Positions 26,997 to 35,505 of a stretch of 64,000 bases of DNA are shown here, one piece after another (within the stretch, counting starts at the first letter, position 1; each line of letters opens with the position of its first letter). This stretch comes from Deltaproteobacteria bacterium. GTDB lineage: Bacteria; Desulfobacterota; Desulfobulbia; Desulfobulbales; SURF-16. The stretch spans positions 1-64,000 of the forward strand of contig JACRCD010000006.1 of the NCBI GenBank assembly GCA_016219175.1. The letters are read 5' to 3'. Below the pieces are notes generated by a model. That model was not told the DNA's origin. It made no database searches and saw only the letters and a program-made list of their open reading frames with translations. A program made the position numbers and the translations under genes.

Positions 26997-27122
26997 ATGG
27001 CGTCGTAAAAAATTCGATCTACTGCGTTGTAGCGTATTTTTGTTCGTTCGGCATACCACATGTATAGCTTCACTCTCAAAAATTCACTACGCCTTGTATA
27101 TCGAATTTTGTTACGTAGCCAT
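26997..27122. repeat. 126-bp imperfect palindromic element
   Basis: The left end atggcgtcgtaaaaaattcgat and the inverse of the right end atggctacgtaacaaaattcgat match closely, and pairing continues inward through the ttgtag/tatac region. It is non-coding and can fold into a long hairpin. It lies downstream of the HExxH gene and may be an independent mobile palindrome or act as a boundary. Only one copy is in the window. Confidence 0.6.
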
Positions 27123-27320
27123 CCGGGCTTTGTCGCCGACTTTTTACGAGTTCATCTTCCTTAAAAGGCTGTTGTTTTTCCGTCCTATCCTCATTCATTA
27201 TTTTTAATAAATAGGGGTTTTTGCCTATTTACTTCGGGCTGTCTTGGGTGTAGCTCAAACATAATTAATTACGCTTTGCTAGGCAATAACCAAACAGAGA
27301 GTGCCTGTTGACAAAAAAAA

Positions 27321-27398
27321 ATGATGAAGAGGAAAGTTATGTTGAAACAATATGTTATCGTGAGATCGTTGGTTCTGACTCTGACTGCTTCAGTCTGA
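27321..27398 (+). CDS. 25-residue ORF resembling a truncated signal peptide
   Basis: ATG 27321 opens a 25-codon frame reading MMKRKVMLKQYVIVRSLVLT and four more residues. A basic start followed by a hydrophobic stretch resembles the beginning of an exported protein. The frame stops exactly where a repeat sequence (27399 onward) begins. It may be a gene start cut off by the repeat or a chance ORF. Confidence 0.2.
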   Translation: MMKRKVMLKQYVIVRSLVLTLTASV

Positions 27399-27449
27399 TC
27401 AGATAAAACCTTTCACTTTAAGTACTTTAGGCATTTTAGGCGCTTTACG
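27399..27449. repeat. Repeat with 9-bp tandem units
   Basis: tcagataaaaccttt is followed by four units in steps of nine: cactttaag, tactttagg, cattttagg, cgctttacg (27414-27449). The same 15-base lead occurs inverted at 52815-52829, and tttaggcgcttt recurs near 52848. Confidence 0.55.
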
Positions 27450-27509
27450 TATTCAAACCGGTAACAAGCCAGAATCTGAGATGGTGGCTTAACTTTTTGA
27501 AATTACGTC

Positions 27510-28361
27510 ATGACGTCAGGAGTTCTGAAGTTAAATTTGACTGTGAATCAACCCCCGGATGACAAAGTGAAAAACCCCCTGGAAATTTACAAATTACTGC
27601 CCAAAACCAACTGCGGGAGCTGTTATGTCCCTACCTGTCTAGCTTTTGCTGCAGCGATAATCAAGGGCGACAAGCAACTCGCGGATTGCCCGGGCCTGGC
27701 TCCGGATGTCATCGCCCGATTCAACGGGAAAATTTCGGTCCGGGCGCCCATGGACCGGCAGCGTGCCGGGCAGCTCGAGGCCTTGAATGCCATGATTGCG
27801 GCAATCGACCTGGTCTCGGCGGCGCCGCGGCTCGGAGGGGAGATGATCAGCGGCAAGTTGGCCATCTCCTGCCTTGGTAAAAGATTTTTGGTCGAGCCAA
27901 CCGGCGCGATCACCTCGGAATGTCATACTCATGCCGGGCTGGCGATTCCACTGCTGAGCTATATCCTTGACAGCCGGGGGGACGAAGCCGCCGGAACCTG
28001 GGTGCCATTCCGGGAGATCAAGGATGGCTCGGCCATGAGCCCGCTTTTCGGGCAGCGCTGTGAAAAACCCTTGAAAAACCTGGCGGACCGGTACCCCGAC
28101 CTTTTTGAGCACCTGATCAGCATCTTTGGCGGGAAGCTGTCCTTCGATCATGGTTATACAGCCGAAATCGCCATTGTTCTGTATCCTCTGCCCAAGCTGC
28201 CCATGCTTATCTGCTACTCAAAGCCCGACGAAGACTTGGAGAGCGAACTCAATATCTTTTTTGATGGAACGGCTGAAAATCATCTGGGTATCGAATCGAT
28301 TTACGCCCTGGCCGCCGGTCTGGTCATGATGTTTGAAAAGATTGCGCTCGCGCACGGGTGA
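27510..28361 (+). CDS. DUF3786 protein with N-terminal Fe-S cluster motif
   Basis: The 283-residue product begins with a short cysteine motif domain (LLPKTNCGSCYVPTCLAFA ... DCPG). It resembles the 4Fe-4S domain of corrinoid proteins such as the acetyl-CoA synthase gamma subunit. A DUF3786 domain follows, with a conserved GTWVPFREIKDGSAMSPLFG core. DUF3786 proteins are common in anaerobic deltaproteobacteria; their function is unknown, with a link to corrinoid or C1 metabolism suggested by the Fe-S domain. No such genes are adjacent here, so it stands alone. Confidence 0.8.
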   Translation: MTSGVLKLNLTVNQPPDDKVKNPLEIYKLLPKTNCGSCYVPTCLAFAAAIIKGDKQLADCPGLAPDVIARFNGKISVRAPMDRQRAGQLEALNAMIAAIDLVSAAPRLGGEMISGKLAISCLGKRFLVEPTGAITSECHTHAGLAIPLLSYILDSRGDEAAGTWVPFREIKDGSAMSPLFGQRCEKPLKNLADRYPDLFEHLISIFGGKLSFDHGYTAEIAIVLYPLPKLPMLICYSKPDEDLESELNIFFDGTAENHLGIESIYALAAGLVMMFEKIALAHG

Positions 28362-29670
28362 TCGCGTCGCAAAAAAGTCCGTGGGTAAAGGCGCGGGAGG
28401 AACTCTACTTTATGCGAATATCCGGCCACCGTGGCGGAGATCTGGCCGGGAGGTAGTCTGGCGCACGCCTATACCCATTCGTGAGGAACCAGTTAACCCG
28501 CCTGACCTCGATTGGTCCGGCGGGCAAAGCCCACAGTGTTGGCCGTGGTGAGATTATTGTTATGTTACTACGAAGAAACAAAGTGTTTTCTTAGTTATGA
28601 ACGTTCTTTCATGCGGCCTGTCTTCGAATAGTTACAACCCCCAAAAGGCTATGTCAGAAAAAGCCGTCTTGCTGCAGACGGGAAGTTTGGGCGCCTGAAA
28701 TCGGATCCGCGCCTGAAACCGGGCTCGGACTCGGATCGTTGCGCCTTTAGTCCAGTCCGCTTTCATCGCCAGAGCGGGAAGCTGACAAGAACAGCCTTCC
28801 TTTCAGCCCGTAATGATGCAATGGCGAACGTGGCAATCGTGGCCCCGCAATTTTTACAGCGGCAACGTTGTCGCCTTGGCCGGATGTTGTTGGTCTTGGT
28901 CTATTCCTCCTGAATCTCGACGCGGCGCGCGAGGTATATAGCGAAGCACGCCAGGAACACTCCGCAGCCTCGTCTGTCTGTTGAGACCCATCTTTCTCTT
29001 CTTTCAATCCACTTTCTTTTGACGGCAATTGTTGAGTTTCTTGAGGGAGGATAGTTGCCCAACGGGAATGCTTTCCTTGTTTTTACCCCTTAACCCGCCG
29101 GAAGTACAATTTTTTTGATCAATTCTGCAAAAGCATACACTTCTAGCCCCTCTCTCGTGGCGGGACAATTCATGGGTAATTCTACCACTTTGTGGTGTTT
29201 TTTTGGCGCAACATGAGCCAAGCATGAAAAATGGCGTCGCTTAAAAGCGACAGAGTTGATGTTTTGTGATAAAGGTTTTTCCCGGCCAATACCGGCACTT
29301 TTAAAAAAATATTATGTAAAATAAATATGTTACTCGATTATTTCGTGTTGGGAATGATCATTATGATCATTTGGCACATCAACTGCAATAGCGCAGGACA
29401 CTCCCTTTCAGATCTGAACAATTCGTAACAGAAGCAAATTGCTCCTGAAGAATTGAGGGGAAACAGAACAAAAGTGAAACAGTGTGGTGCGCACCGCAAG
29501 ATGTACGCTTTTCGGCAATCAACATGACTCTTGGAGGTGAAAGTATGAGGTGACAAAGCAGCAGACGTTGGTTTCAGGTAATGAAACCACAGACGACTGG
29601 TTGATGGTAACCTGCTGAAACCATATTACTTTTCTTGTTGTACTTTTCTAATCATCAAAACGAGGATTTT
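28362..29670. other. 1.3-kb gene-poor region
   Basis: No convincing protein gene, tRNA or known riboswitch was recognised. Open frames are short and of odd composition. Two details stand out just before the MopE-like gene. One is a strong ribosome-binding site (ggaggtg) followed by ATG AGG TGA at 29545-29553. The other is an inverted repeat ggtttcaggt (about 29570) / acctgctgaaacc (about 29610-29622) that could structure the leader of that gene. The promoter of the MopE-like gene presumably lies in the AT-rich stretch around 29300-29340. Confidence 0.5.
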
Positions 29671-31077
29671 ATGTCTAAGAAAAAATTATCTTTCCTGTTG
29701 GCCTTGACCAGCTCACTCTTTTTAACCGCTTCTACTTCTTACGCCTTTGGTGATTTCGGCGCCGATGTCAACGCTGCCTGCGCCCCGGCCCAGCCTTTTA
29801 CCGGCAGCTGCACCCTCTGTCACACCGGCGGCTATAGCGCATCAACCCCTGCCAAGACGGCCTTTTTATCCGGAGGCAGTGCGTTGACGAATTACTTCTG
29901 TCCCTCGGGACCGACCTGTACCGACAGTGACAACGATAGCTTTGCCCTGGAAGGCGGCGCTTGCGGTCCGGTTGACTGCAATGACGCCAATGGTGCTGTT
30001 AATCCCTCCGCGGCGGAAAACTGTACCGACGGTATCGATAATGATTGCGACGGCCTGATCGACGCACAGGATCCCTCCGCGGTAGGATGTCCGCCGGTGT
30101 GTACCGACAGTGACGGTGACTCCTACTCCGTGCAAGGCGGTCTCTGCGGCCCGGTTGACTGCAATGACAACAACGCAGCCGTTAACCCCGGCGCGGCCGA
30201 AGTGTGCGGCGACGGTATCGATAACACCTGTAACGGCGTTGTTGACGAAGGATGTCCCACCGCGCCGGTCTGCACCGACAATGACGGTGACACCTTTGCC
30301 CTGGAAGGCGGCGAGTGCGGCGTTGTTGACTGCGATGATACCGATGCAGCAGTTCATCCTTCGGCAGTAGAGGATTGCACGGATGGTATCGATAACAACT
30401 GCAACGGTCTCGTTGATGCTCAGGACGGCGGGGCGGTAAATTGCCCGGCAGTATGCACCGACGGTGACGGCGACAGCTACGCGGTGGAAGGCGGCGAATG
30501 CGGTCCGGTTGACTGTAACGACGCTGACGCCACCGTAAATCCCGGCGCGGCGGAAATTTGTGCCGACAGTGTTGATAATGACTGCGACTCACAGGTTGAT
30601 GAAGGTTGTGATCCCGCCTGTCCTGACGCGGACGGCGATGGCTTCACTGATGCCGCTTGCGGCGGAAATGACTGCAACGATCTCAGCGCTGCCATCAATC
30701 CCGGCGCCTCCGAAGTATGCGGCAACGGTGTCGATGAAAACTGTAATGGCAGCAGCGATGACACCTGTCTGACCTGCCCGGAAGGCGGAGTGCTCTCCAT
30801 CACCGACGCCAGGTATAAAGAACGCGAACTGGATGTAAAAGGCCGCTCGCACCTCAGAACCCGCATCTCCATCGTAGATGCTGATTCCGGTCAGGTTCTG
30901 GCCGAAAACATCCGCGTCGATGGCGGCAAATGGAAGGCGGAGATTGAAAAGCTGGCGCGCGGTTATGTGCCCGAAACGATCAAGGCCATCAACACTGAAG
31001 GCTGTGAAACTGAAAAGGATGTCACGGTAAAGGGGCGTCCGCAGCGCGAAGATGATGACGATCGCGATGACGATTAA
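29671..31077 (+). CDS. Exported MopE-like repeat protein with one heme motif
   Basis: I chose ATG 29671 (CGAGGA upstream), giving 468 residues with a Sec signal peptide (MSKKKLSFLLALTSSLFLTA...). One CTLCH heme c motif lies near residue 46. Five tandem units of about 50-60 residues follow, each with a CxDxDxDxF/Y start, a VDCND centre and a C-x-D-x-x-D-N-x-C-x-G end. This is the putative metal-binding motif (PF11617) named from MopE, the surface copper protein of Methylococcus. The Asp/Asn pattern suggests calcium binding. A beta-rich domain and an Asp/Arg tail end the protein. A surface or periplasmic redox role is inference. A strong terminator follows. Confidence 0.8.
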   Translation: MSKKKLSFLLALTSSLFLTASTSYAFGDFGADVNAACAPAQPFTGSCTLCHTGGYSASTPAKTAFLSGGSALTNYFCPSGPTCTDSDNDSFALEGGACGPVDCNDANGAVNPSAAENCTDGIDNDCDGLIDAQDPSAVGCPPVCTDSDGDSYSVQGGLCGPVDCNDNNAAVNPGAAEVCGDGIDNTCNGVVDEGCPTAPVCTDNDGDTFALEGGECGVVDCDDTDAAVHPSAVEDCTDGIDNNCNGLVDAQDGGAVNCPAVCTDGDGDSYAVEGGECGPVDCNDADATVNPGAAEICADSVDNDCDSQVDEGCDPACPDADGDGFTDAACGGNDCNDLSAAINPGASEVCGNGVDENCNGSSDDTCLTCPEGGVLSITDARYKERELDVKGRSHLRTRISIVDADSGQVLAENIRVDGGKWKAEIEKLARGYVPETIKAINTEGCETEKDVTVKGRPQREDDDDRDDD

Positions 31078-31114
31078 TCGGTCGTTCTGATTCGGAAGTA
31101 AATAACTAAAAAAA

Positions 31115-31147
31115 GGGGGAGGCCAGCTGGCCTCCCCCTTTTTTTTT
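31115..31147 (+). terminator. Strong rho-independent terminator
   Basis: gggggaggccag pairs perfectly with ctggcctccccc (31115-31138), followed by nine T residues and preceded by a run of A, so it may act in both directions. It ends the MopE-like transcript. Confidence 0.92.
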
Positions 31148-31464
31148 AGTGTTGGTGCTGCCGGGGAAGGGTGGAATATGAGCGGAGCCTGGCTGTCAGA
31201 TATCGGCAGAGATTACGGAACGCCTTGCCTGAAAAAAATCAGTATGCATTTTTATCCGGCCCGAGGTAAAGAGAGAGAAGCACGGGAAAAATGAAGATCC
31301 GTGCTCTCCGCGGTGAATTGAATGTTTCCCCGGCAACTTTCGAAAATGGGAATGGAGCAACAAAAAAACGCGGGGGCTTTAAGGAAATTATTCCAGATTA
31401 TGGGAAGGAAAGCGAGGGGGCGCGTTTTTGATGGGGACGAAACGGTTTTTTCTTCAGGCTCGTT
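31148..31464. other. Spacer without recognised features
   Basis: About 315 bases between the terminator and the RNase H gene. No gene or clear regulatory signal was recognised. Confidence 0.5.
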
Positions 31465-31953
31465 ATGCATGAACTGCTGCTTCTTGCGGATGGAAGTGTG
31501 AATACCCAGACCCGTATCGGCTATGGGGCTTACCTCCTTGTCTCCGAACGCGGACTTTCGCTTGATTTTTTGAAGTCGCGGGTGAAGGTGAGACGATTTG
31601 ACAATACCTCTTCAACGAAGCTGGAGTTGCAGACTTTATTGTGGGCCTTAAGCGATATTCAAACATCGGGGAGTAAAGTGATTGTCTATACTGATTCGCA
31701 AAACATTATGGGGTTGCAGGCCAGACGTGATCGTCTTGAGCAAACCGGTTATCGGACAAAGAAGAATCAGCGCCTCAATCATTATGAGCTGTATCAGGAG
31801 TTTTTCAGAATAATCGATGAGTCAGCCTGTGAATTAGTTAAGGTGCGTGGCCACCGGGCCGCGAATCAAAAAGATGATGTTGATCGTCTTTTTACTCTTG
31901 TGGATAGAGCCTCCAGGGCTGCGCTGAGAGGCGATACCCAGCGCCCTGGCTAA
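31465..31953 (+). CDS. RNase H-like protein
   Basis: This 162-residue protein has the type I RNase H fold pattern. LLLADGS at the N-terminus gives the first catalytic Asp. SSTKLELQTLLWAL gives the Glu, VIVYTDSQNIMG the second Asp, and VKVRGHRAANQKDDVDRLFTLVDRAS the C-terminal His/Asp. It is expected to cut RNA in RNA-DNA hybrids. The sequence is divergent from the housekeeping RnhA, so I give no symbol. Key acidic residues appear conserved. Confidence 0.8.
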   Translation: MHELLLLADGSVNTQTRIGYGAYLLVSERGLSLDFLKSRVKVRRFDNTSSTKLELQTLLWALSDIQTSGSKVIVYTDSQNIMGLQARRDRLEQTGYRTKKNQRLNHYELYQEFFRIIDESACELVKVRGHRAANQKDDVDRLFTLVDRASRAALRGDTQRPG

Positions 31954-32098
31954 TGGCGCATTGCTCCGGAACGCTCTAACAACAAACCCATAACAACCGG
32001 AAAAGGGGCGGGGGCTCTATGTTGGTCAAGCCAGCAATTACCATGGAGGTTATTCCTCCACCCCTTTTTTCAAAAAAAGTAAGGATTAAGCCCGGCCC

Positions 32099-32347
32099 AT
32101 GAGTGAACAGCAAGCCAATAACCCATTGCACGGCGTGACCCTGGAGCAGATCGTCAACACCCTGGCCGAGCATTACGGCTGGGAGGAGTTGGGTAAACGA
32201 ATCGATATTCGCTGTTTCACCAGCAATCCCTCGGTGAATTCCAGCCTCAAATTCCTGCGCAGGACACCTTGGGCAAGAAAGAAAGTCGAGGATTTATACC
32301 TTGCCAGACAAAAGAGTGAGCGGAAAAAGGTCCGGAGGGATCGGTGA
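32099..32347 (+). CDS. VF530 (DUF2132) family DNA-binding protein
   Basis: The 82-residue basic protein matches the VF530 family: [60 protein letters not shown]. The Vibrio fischeri structure is a small helical bundle suggested to bind DNA. It follows the RNase H gene on the same strand after 145 bases, without clear functional linkage. Confidence 0.9.
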   Translation: MSEQQANNPLHGVTLEQIVNTLAEHYGWEELGKRIDIRCFTSNPSVNSSLKFLRRTPWARKKVEDLYLARQKSERKKVRRDR

Positions 32348-32585
32348 TGGATCTGCCATTTTTGCGAATTTCCGCGATTTTTCCGGCGAGGCTACGGGCG
32401 GCGCTCTCGCTCCAACCGCAGCCGGCATAACGGTTATCTTTCAAAATAGTTCATCGCTATCAGGGATAGACGAGCCATTCCATCATCTTCTCCTGTTCCA
32501 GAGAGATAAACTGGCTGTCGAATCCAGGCAAACCATGCACGTTTCCTTTACTTATGATGGAATCGCCTGTATTGAAGTGGCGCCT
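32348..32585. other. Spacer without recognised features
   Basis: An open frame covers part of this stretch but starts inside the VF530 gene in another frame and has no recognisable family. I see no supported gene. Confidence 0.4.
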
Positions 32586-32718
32586 GAGGCTCTTGCAAAA
32601 TGAACTTGTGTGTCATTCCGAACGCAGTGAGGAATCTTTAATTGCCTTGATTTTATTAGATTTCTCCCTTCGGTCGAAATGACAGGAACCACTCCTTTGC
32701 TTATTTTGCAAGAGCCTC
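32586..32718. repeat. 133-bp nested inverted-repeat element
   Basis: Outer ends gaggctcttgcaaaat (32586-32601) and attttgcaagagcctc (32703-32718) are perfect 16-bp inverted repeats. Inside lies a second pair, tgtcattccgaa (from 32611) and tcgaaatgaca (to 32684). The inner part resembles a common bacterial extragenic repeat (tgtcattccgaacgcagtgaggaatct), so one element may have inserted into another. It sits between the VF530 and DUF2339 genes. Confidence 0.7.
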
Positions 32719-32744
32719 ACCTCTATATCCTTTCCTAATCCGCT

Positions 32745-34526
32745 TTACGTTTTCTGCATCCGCGGGATGCGCCGCAGCACCACCGAACCAACGGCGGCAA
32801 CCGCGCCGAAGGAAAAAACGCTGACCACCAGCGGGATGCCTTTTGCCTTAAACAGGTCAAAGCCGAAAACCTTGCATGCCCCGATAACCGCCACCCCTGT
32901 CGCGGTATAGAGTATTTCCCGTTTTTTCCCTTTCAGTCCGAGGATCATCAGCCCGATGGCGCCGGTATTGATCAGTACCGACTGGGAGCCGATAAGTCCA
33001 TTTTCCAGCCCGTCGCTGAAGAGAACCAAAAGATGGTAGGCGATAAACAGAGCCATGTAGTAACCGTTGACCAGCGCGGCGATAAGCAGCGCGACCGCCG
33101 TGCGGTCGGCCGGGTCGAGCCTGGGGAAAAAACCAGAGCTGCAGGAAATGGGATGTCTGCGGCTCAGGAAATAGTGGAAGCCGCTCAGCAGCGCCATGGA
33201 GGCTGCCGCCAGGAAGCCCATAAACTCCCCGGTTGGGGAGCCCGGAGCAAAAACTCCGCAAAAAACAGCCAGGATACAGGCCAAAACCTGCAGCAAATAA
33301 GAAGAGAGCCGGATGCCGCCGACCTCACAGGCATGGGAGGACATGAGCAGGGCGAGGGCAACGGTGCTCAGAAAGGGGAGGGCAAAGAGAATGTCGCCTG
33401 CCGCGGCAGGCGAGGCGAGCAGCAACAGGGTTGAAGCGGCAAAGGTAAAGGCGCAGATTCCCGTGCCGCCGTCGCGGCTGTATCTGAAGATGGCCCATGC
33501 CCCCCCATAAAGCAGGGCGGCGAAGGCGACTCCCGCCACTCCGATTACGCGGCTTTGCCGCAGCCATGGAAGTGCGACGGCCCAACATGTCGCATAGGTC
33601 CAGGAAACCGTGATGGTGGGTAGAATACTGTCAGTAATCCCCAGCTCCCGACCACGGTGAAAAGCCCGGTAATAGGACAGTCCGGTAAAAGTCAGGCCAA
33701 AGAGCGCGGTAAGCGGGATGAACCAGAACAGGGAATAACCGGCGGGAAGTTCCCAGCCCTTTGTCAGGTTGAAATTAATTTTATGGGCCCACAGGATCCA
33801 GAAAAGCAGGGTCAGGGAGTAAAGGGCAATCTGGATCCCTCGGCAGAGCGGCAGATCTGAAAGATAGAATGCCAGGATATTGGCGGCCAGGAGGAAGATC
33901 GCCACCTGGTGGGAGATGGGCCGGGGAAAATCGATGATCAGGGCGGCAGTGGCTGCTCCCAGCAGCCCGACGCCGATAAGGACGCTGTGACTGAACCGTT
34001 TCCCGAGAGCGGCCAGGGTAATCAAGGTCAGAAAGAGAATGGCATAGGCGGTTGCCGAAGTGAACGGCTCAAATCTCGCATGGGTTTCAAGCACAACACT
34101 GTAAATGAGCAGGGCGCCGCAAACCGGAAATACCGAGGCGATACCGCTTTGCTGCTTCAGCAACTTCCAGCCCACGGCAATCAGGGATGCGGCGTAGGCG
34201 ATGCCGATAAAAGAACCGGTTTTGTGGGCAAGTATTCCCCCGTCTGTCAGGGTTCGCAAAACGAGGGCGAAAACAAGGATAAAACAGATGGTGGCCAGTT
34301 TGGACAGGAAGGTGGATTTGTCAACCCCGGCTAAAATTTCATTAGCCGGCATCACCTGCTTCGGAAACGGAACAGGTGATGCCGGTTGACAGTGTGCTTT
34401 CAGGGGCGGATTTTTCTCCAGCCTTTCCATCCTCGACGTTAAAGTGTCAATTTTCCCCCCAAGTAATTTTACCTCTCCGGAGAGTTCTGTCAGTTTGTCT
34501 TCAATCGCATTACTGGTCCTGTTCAT
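32745..34526 (-). CDS. DUF2339 multi-pass membrane protein
   Basis: The 593-residue product begins with a predicted coiled coil (LTELSGEVKLLGGKIDTLTSRMERLEK), then about 15 or more hydrophobic segments. This is the architecture of DUF2339, a family of unknown function in the inner membrane of many bacteria. The early FLSKLATICFILVFALVLRTLTDGG segment is typical of the family, although this copy is shorter than many members (800+). It is monocistronic here and divergent from the cytochrome operon. Confidence 0.75.
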   Translation of the reverse strand: MNRTSNAIEDKLTELSGEVKLLGGKIDTLTSRMERLEKNPPLKAHCQPASPVPFPKQVMPANEILAGVDKSTFLSKLATICFILVFALVLRTLTDGGILAHKTGSFIGIAYAASLIAVGWKLLKQQSGIASVFPVCGALLIYSVVLETHARFEPFTSATAYAILFLTLITLAALGKRFSHSVLIGVGLLGAATAALIIDFPRPISHQVAIFLLAANILAFYLSDLPLCRGIQIALYSLTLLFWILWAHKINFNLTKGWELPAGYSLFWFIPLTALFGLTFTGLSYYRAFHRGRELGITDSILPTITVSWTYATCWAVALPWLRQSRVIGVAGVAFAALLYGGAWAIFRYSRDGGTGICAFTFAASTLLLLASPAAAGDILFALPFLSTVALALLMSSHACEVGGIRLSSYLLQVLACILAVFCGVFAPGSPTGEFMGFLAAASMALLSGFHYFLSRRHPISCSSGFFPRLDPADRTAVALLIAALVNGYYMALFIAYHLLVLFSDGLENGLIGSQSVLINTGAIGLMILGLKGKKREILYTATGVAVIGACKVFGFDLFKAKGIPLVVSVFSFGAVAAVGSVVLRRIPRMQKT

Positions 34527-35028
34527 TTCTTATCCCATTTTGATAAAAGAGAGTTTCTCCGTAATTAACCAACTGATGATTGCAACGGTTGCCGACTTTC
34601 TCGTTATCGGGTTTCTTCCCCGCTCCGGCCCGGCCGGAGATTTCCACCCTCCCGTGCGCTGCTTGTAACACGACAATTTTGTTACCTTTTTAACAATTTT
34701 ATGGGGCGTGACACGTTTTTTTCAGTGCAGTGAAATTTCTTGTTTACACATAGCATTTGGTGAATTACGGTGTCAACAAAATACTACAAGGTGGTACGCA
34801 TAACCACATGGTGGCAGAGGGGAATGGCTGGTTTAGACAGAGTCTGATTGTGAGGCGAAAGGATATTCCGGTATTTTCCGGTAAATTTGCCGGATCATGA
34901 GTGTGTCCGGGTTCGGCGGATTTGCGCGATGAGTAGGAGGGACTCAATGTTTGCAACGATGTGGTTTGTTACCTTGGGGGTTTAGGAGGATGTTAGGTGA
35001 AAAGTAACAAAATTAGGAGAGAATTGGT
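34527..35028. other. Divergent intergenic region with regulatory potential
   Basis: About 500 bases between the divergent DUF2339 and cytochrome genes. It contains an 18-bp palindrome (34679-34696, listed separately), an AT-rich stretch around 34670-34790, and an overlapping inverted pair gtggtacgcataaccac near 34793-34809. Promoters for both operons probably lie here. Confidence 0.45.
34679..34696. promoter_or_regulatory. 18-bp palindrome, candidate operator
   Basis: TTGTTA-CCTTTT-TAACAA is a perfect inverted repeat with a six-base centre in the divergent region upstream of the cytochrome operon. The spacing fits a dimeric regulator but does not match the FNR consensus TTGAT-N4-ATCAA exactly. 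Confidence 0.35.
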
Positions 35029-35505
35029 ATGAAGAATCATGTGTTGCGGCCGCTCTGGGTGGCCATTGGGATCATCACCCTGTTTTTGCTGTACAGGCAT
35101 GCGGCGGTGCCGGATGATTTTGGCGTGAACGGCGTCAATTTCACCTACGGTTTCCATCGGGCCGGAAGTATTGATGACTGGAAGGCGATTCCCGTCAAGT
35201 ATCGTGGCAAGGCGTACTGTGAGGACTGCCATGCGGACCAGCATGAAGAGAACATGGCTTCCAGGCATCAAATCATCGAATGTGAAAATTGCCACGGACC
35301 GGCTCTGGACCATCCGGAGAATCCTGAGAAACTCGCCCTCGACAAAAGCCGGGCCCTTTGCCTGCGCTGCCATTCAGAACTTGCTTTTCCCGCCGGCGCG
35401 GCGCGTTCTGATATTCCCGGCATCGACCCTGAAGAGCATAACGGTGGGTCTGAATGTTGTGCATGTCATAATCCGCATAATCCCAGCCTGGAGGAAATGT
35501 CATGA
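35029..35505 (+). CDS. Membrane-anchored tetraheme cytochrome c
   Basis: This 158-residue protein has an N-terminal membrane anchor (WVAIGIITLFLLYRH) and four CxxCH heme motifs: CEDCH, CENCH, CLRCH and CCACH. It lies on the periplasmic side and should pass electrons between the ferredoxin/NrfD subunits that follow and a soluble partner. Its last codons overlap the next gene by four bases. The context resembles periplasmic quinone-reactive complexes of sulfate reducers (Hmc, Qrc, Nhc-like) but the subunit set is smaller. The ribosome-binding site is TAGGAGAGAATTGGT. Confidence 0.85.
   Translation: MKNHVLRPLWVAIGIITLFLLYRHAAVPDDFGVNGVNFTYGFHRAGSIDDWKAIPVKYRGKAYCEDCHADQHEENMASRHQIIECENCHGPALDHPENPEKLALDKSRALCLRCHSELAFPAGAARSDIPGIDPEEHNGGSECCACHNPHNPSLEEMS

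Noticed and set aside
28747-29028. 93-codon minus-strand frame in the gene-poor region
   Set aside because: Ser/Arg-rich, no ribosome-binding site and no recognisable motif.
29866-30592. Minus-strand frames within the MopE-like gene
   Set aside because: Their repeats simply mirror the tandem units of the plus-strand gene.
29900-30780. Direct repeats that might suggest a CRISPR array
   Set aside because: The periodicity is that of coding repeats of about 50-60 residues, in frame, with no constant repeat/variable spacer pattern.
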